Positions 62,301 to 64,000 of a DNA stretch of 64,000 nt are shown here, piece after piece. Positions within the stretch are counted from its first letter, which is position 1; the number at the start of each line of letters is the position of its first letter. Under the pieces are notes generated by a model that saw only the letters and a program-made list of their open reading frames with translations, had not been told where the DNA came from and ran no database searches. The DNA lies in assembly GCA_028583405.1 (NCBI GenBank), contig CM053247.1, positions 10,174,946 through 10,238,945 on the forward strand, read 5' to 3'. This stretch comes from Pogonophryne albipinna (lineage: Eukaryota > Chordata > Actinopteri > Perciformes > Artedidraconidae). Position numbers and translations under genes: made by a program.

Positions 62301-62549
62301 TACTGATGGATGCTCGGAAGGAACTGACTGGTATGCCAAGTTATTTCGTGAACATCTGAAGTACGTCTCGCATGCTGTAAAATACGGACCTTTTGTGCTT
62401 GAAGCTGATGAGGGACCACTGGATGTGGAAGACGTTGTCGCTGACAACATTTGGTTTGCTGTCTTTCACCGTGAACTTGAAGGTGTCCATGGTTTCCTGG
62501 ACGTTGTCCTGATGCAGCACGTAGCGGATCAGACCCAGGTTGATATCAG
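46740..62549 (-). CDS. fras1: Extracellular matrix protein FRAS1, C-terminal 22 exons
   Basis: Join on the minus strand: 62390-62549, 62105-62273, 61101-61347, 60144-60488, 59385-59545, 58382-58529, 58089-58294, 57841-57997, 56568-56768, 56293-56480, 55207-55482, 53993-54225, 53743-53903, 52609-52823, 51879-52029, 51538-51645, 51205-51364, 50341-50457, 49675-49841, 49097-49302, 47779-47925, 46740-47318. After a 2-nt split codon this is 1499 residues and a stop in one frame. FRAS1 is a basement-membrane protein acting with FREM1/FREM2 in epidermal adhesion; loss causes Fraser syndrome in humans and fin blistering in zebrafish. Visible parts: end of the last CSPG repeat, five Calx-beta domains, the conserved membrane-proximal region, transmembrane helix and GTEV tail. 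FREM2 has a similar layout, but the C-terminus (LEEYPLNTKVEV, CTVRN, HNNLNDGTEV) and the neighbouring genes point to FRAS1. The N-terminal two thirds are beyond the right edge. Confidence 0.94.
47545..47645 (-). repeat. Fragment of dispersed TTAA-type repeat
   Basis: AACATTAAAGCATGGAGACA and AATTATGACCCTGAAAATGA match phrases of the family seen at 0.4, 10.6 and 59.2 kb. In fras1 intron between the last two exons. Confidence 0.5.
47779..55482 (-). CDS. fras1: fras1 exons 11-21: region between Calx-beta and membrane
   Basis: Exon 11 (55207-55482) starts VVSLADYDHVQEVTKEGSKK. Later exons encode conserved blocks such as GAICHTPVTTGTARGFQAQS, LKNCIWTFDAYYDMTELIDV, APDHLGGIEFDIQLLWSAQT, KDYSGEYTVFLVPCTVQPTQ, DPTGTLYNEGPQYGCIQPNK and NMPGVDGF-like AMPGVDGFTMKVDALYK. 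Cysteines in ICHTPV, NCIW, VPCT, LSCT, LYLCTG-like VYLCTG and YGCI are probably disulphide-bonded. I recognise the blocks from human FRAS1; no named domain applies to most of it. Confidence 0.9.
48212..48245 (+). repeat. Short tandem repeat, 9-bp unit ACTGGTCAG
   Basis: Nearly four copies in a fras1 intron. It yields an artificial SDWSDWSDWS frame. Confidence 0.85.
49922..50292. mobile_element. TTAA-flanked element in fras1 intron 18
   Basis: TTAA then AGGTCCTATATG at the left; ATATGTCTCCT then TTAA at the right (50289-50292). The interior carries GACAGTATGAGGAAAATTAA, linking it to the family at 316-517. It stops 48 bp from exon 18. Confidence 0.6.
53682..53737 (-). repeat. 16-bp minisatellite next to fras1 exon 13 donor
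   Basis: The unit GTGTGAATGTGTGGTT is repeated about 3.5 times on the plus strand. In transcript sense the intron starts GTCAGTCACACAACCACACA and continues CA-rich for about 60 nt. Confidence 0.85.
54445..55100. repeat. Diverged direct duplication of about 300 bp in fras1 intron 11
   Basis: Shared phrases occur twice in the same order: CTT(T/C)ATGATTGACA, AGATATTATGGGTAGT, GCA(G/A)C.ACGTGGCTCA(T/C)GCTAA, GTGTGAGGGCG(G/A)GACC and AGATGGTAGC. Copy 1 is about 54445-54695 and copy 2 about 54745-55100. Confidence 0.7.
55583..56269. mobile_element. TTAA-flanked element, 687 bp, beside fras1 exon 10
   Basis: TTAA (55583-55586) plus AGGTCTCCTATTAT at the left, ATAGGAGACCT plus TTAA (56266-56269) at the right. 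No transposase. The right edge is 23 bp from the end of exon 10 (56293), just past its GTAAGA donor. Confidence 0.75.
56293..62273 (-). CDS. fras1: fras1 exons 2-10: five Calx-beta domains
   Basis: Five tandem Calx-beta units begin near SFKHKSYNVSEKAGTV, PTMQFDKKTYHINESTG, TVSLGNATFTFTEDAG, PSMQFGKTAYTVTEKDS and PTIEFEQASYQVKEPPG. Each has a YxV/FT-E start strand and a C-terminal acidic block: VINDDKVFEGTESFHVEL, LIDDSEYELSEEFQLVL, IMDDIQNPSIEGSESFVVFL, HINDDSVFEPEEEFQVHL and LSNEDREWHESFSLVL. These D/E clusters are the expected calcium sites. Most domains are split over two exons. Five is the family number for FRAS1. Confidence 0.92.
57100..57840. other. fras1 intron 8, AT-rich
   Basis: No gene. 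T-rich sequence with poly-A-like runs near 57.37 kb could be a LINE tail, not defined. Confidence 0.4.
58810..58940 (+). repeat. LINE-type 3' tail
   Basis: AGCACTTTGGCTCGACC followed by ATAAATGTGCTATATAAATA and ACTTGATTTGAT is the characteristic end of a common fish LINE. The rest of the element is missing. Confidence 0.6.
59000..59207 (-). repeat. TTAA-family element
   Basis: Shares CTCTGGTTTCAGACAGAGGG and GCAGCACAGGCAGTATGAG with 316-517; the right end is TTTCCTCTTTAA. The left end is indistinct. In fras1 intron between exons 5 and 6. Confidence 0.6.
59546..60143. other. fras1 intron 4
   Basis: Non-coding, no recognised repeat. Confidence 0.5.
60541..61050 (+). pseudogene. LINE L2-like ORF2 3' fragment
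   Basis: Translation with stops gives LQIQNSLPRV-like sequence, LHWLSVSFRIDFKILFWFIK and a LSSAAGLLIIPKLAPKAAF segment, then a T-rich 3' tail with ATTATTATTATT. This order is that of fish L2-clade elements. It is 5'-truncated, in a fras1 intron and opposite to the gene. Confidence 0.7.
61455..61745 (+). repeat. TTAA-family element, partial
   Basis: TTTTTGGGGGGTTTTCCCTT, GTAGTGTGTTATATAGG and GATGGTCTGCAAAGGCTCAA match the family at 10.3 and 63.9 kb. In the fras1 intron upstream of exon 3. Confidence 0.65.
62390..62549 (-). CDS. fras1: fras1 exon 1 of window: end of last CSPG repeat
   Basis: Encodes DINLGLIRYVLHQDNVQETM and DTFKFTVKDSKPN, the I.Y.H....TD.F.F.V.D pattern that closes a CSPG (NG2-like) repeat, then WSLISFKHK leading into the first Calx-beta. 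The donor AG|GTCCGT has an unusual C at +3. Confidence 0.9.
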
Positions 62550-63901
62550 CTGCAGGGGATCAAGCTCAGCTTATTAAAGATCAAACATTGAATACCTTTG
62601 TGAAAGTGGCTTCTGGGAAAATCTATTAGAGAACTGTCCACTATTTTTGTATTCCTCTAAAATATCTTACTACTCGAAAAAGAGCAGAAGATATCAAGAA
62701 TAAATATTCTTACTAATTCCTAGAAACTAGAGTATCCATAATTAATTAATAGCTAATACATGTACATATGAAGATTAATGATGTGTCTGTTATATTTTTG
62801 TTAACTATATATTATTAATACATGTTTATATTTTTCTTTATCCCTTTTTTGTTGGATGTATTACATTGTATTTTATTAAAAATAGTTCAGATTGTGTGTC
62901 ATTTTTCTTGTGAATGCCCTGTAAAGATACCATTTCTTAAATTCAAACAAAAAACACTACAGCAGGTACTTCGCAGTGAAAACCAGAATTGAAGCTGTAT
63001 CTATGAGACTGAAGCAGTGATCTTTACCCAGCATGCCGCTCTGACCTGGCTGTGTGAAGGGGGCAACAAATCACAGTCTGTCTCTACAGGGATTGAATCT
63101 TAATAGTCAAAATCTTTGCAGATAATGTATTTCCTGTGAAATAATCATCCTATATAATATGCACCCTCTGGCCTCTTTCCATTACTTGAGATCAAATTTG
63201 AAAATGAAGATGAAAATCATCATTGGATCACAATTTCTGCCCATTTAAACCTTCCAGAGGATGCTGAAGACAAAGTATTACTTTGTAATTGAGAGCTGTA
63301 AGCCAGAAAAAGGATGAGAGTCCCCGTGCTAGAAAGATGAGCAGATGACCTTCAGGAAGTTTAGAATAAACACATGCAGTGATGAATAGATATTAAACTT
63401 AATGGAGGCTCAACACTGTGTGCTGTGATATCTTAAAACATTCTCAGACTAAGCAGAGTAAATGTTGACGGTTTGTACTAGTAAATCACGCCATTTATAT
63501 TCACATTCTCAGGGAAGGGAGTTATTTTGGCTGCCTAACATTTGTAATCATTAAGGGAATTATGTTTACAAGCTCAGAATAAAGAATGCAACCCATCAAT
63601 GTGACTGTTTGCAAGCCACACTCCAGCCCGAGGGGATCAACACTTCACAACAGCACGCTGCAGCCTAGAGGTGAGGATAACAGGCTCATGATGGGAACAC
63701 AGCTGAATTCAACTGCAAATTGTCAATGAAAATGTGGGCAAGGTGAAACTGGATGATAACAAATAGTTCCGCAGATGCTGAGGTGCCTTTTAACAGAACT
63801 TCCACTGAGGAAAAGACGGAGAGCGTAGGTAGGGACACGTTTTTGCGGATGCTTAAAATATTTATATATTCATAATTTAGGATAACAGACATTACTACAT
63901 T
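62550..63901. other. fras1 intron continuing to the right edge
   Basis: AT-rich; I looked for further CSPG-repeat exons on the minus strand and saw none. Confidence 0.5.
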
Positions 63902-64000
63902 TTAAAGAGGCCCAGTATGCTTTTTGGGTTTCCCTTTCCTGTTGTGTTATATAGGTTTTTGTGCATGTAAATGGTCTGCAAAGGCTGAAATCCTAAAGTT
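63902..64000 (+). repeat. TTAA-family element, cut by window edge
   Basis: TTAA then AGAGGCCCAGTATGC and the TTTGGGTTTCCCTTTCCTG, TGGTCTGCAAAGGCTGAAAT phrases of the family; the right end is outside. Confidence 0.7.

Noticed and set aside
46740..62549. FREM2 as identity of the large gene
   Set aside because: FREM2 also has five Calx-beta domains and a membrane anchor, but the C-terminal sequence and the anxa3/bmp2k neighbours fit FRAS1.

Overview
The window is nuclear DNA of a teleost fish. Three intron-split vertebrate genes lie on the minus strand, and the intervening DNA carries fish-type repeats: Tc1-like elements, hAT elements with 8-bp target duplications, small TTAA-flanked elements, L2-like LINE tails and long (CA)n/(TG)n tracts. 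Read along the minus strand from the right edge the order is fras1 (62.5 to 46.7 kb), anxa3 (44.9 to about 34.2 kb) and the 5' end of bmp2k (23.9 kb to beyond the left edge). This matches, from memory, the human chromosome 4 order FRAS1-ANXA3-BMP2K, which supports orthology beyond the protein matches.

bmp2k: exon 1 (23767-23911) has the initiator ATG under a CpG-rich upstream region. Exon 2 (855-973) has the kinase glycine loop and catalytic lysine. Intron 1 is 22.8 kb and is the most transposon-dense part of the window, with insertions inside insertions. Later exons are outside.

anxa3: a TATA-bearing promoter, a 5'UTR exon and 13 coding exons give a 340-residue annexin. All four repeats keep the GxGT-38-(D/E) calcium spacing. 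There are two alternative features: a symmetric 48-nt cassette exon in the N-terminal head, and two tandem, frame-compatible terminal exons that each supply the last acidic calcium ligand plus a CGG(D/E)D tail.

fras1: 22 exons join in frame to 1499 residues from the end of the last CSPG repeat through five Calx-beta domains, a conserved extracellular region, a transmembrane helix and a PDZ-type GTEV tail. The N-terminal two thirds lie to the right.

I found no CRISPR, tRNA or rRNA, and no unknown multi-gene system. The best leads are the anxa3 alternative exons, CA-rich tracts abutting two 5' splice sites, a TTAA-flanked element 23 bp from a fras1 exon, and a clearly resolved nested transposon stack at 20.1-22.7 kb.
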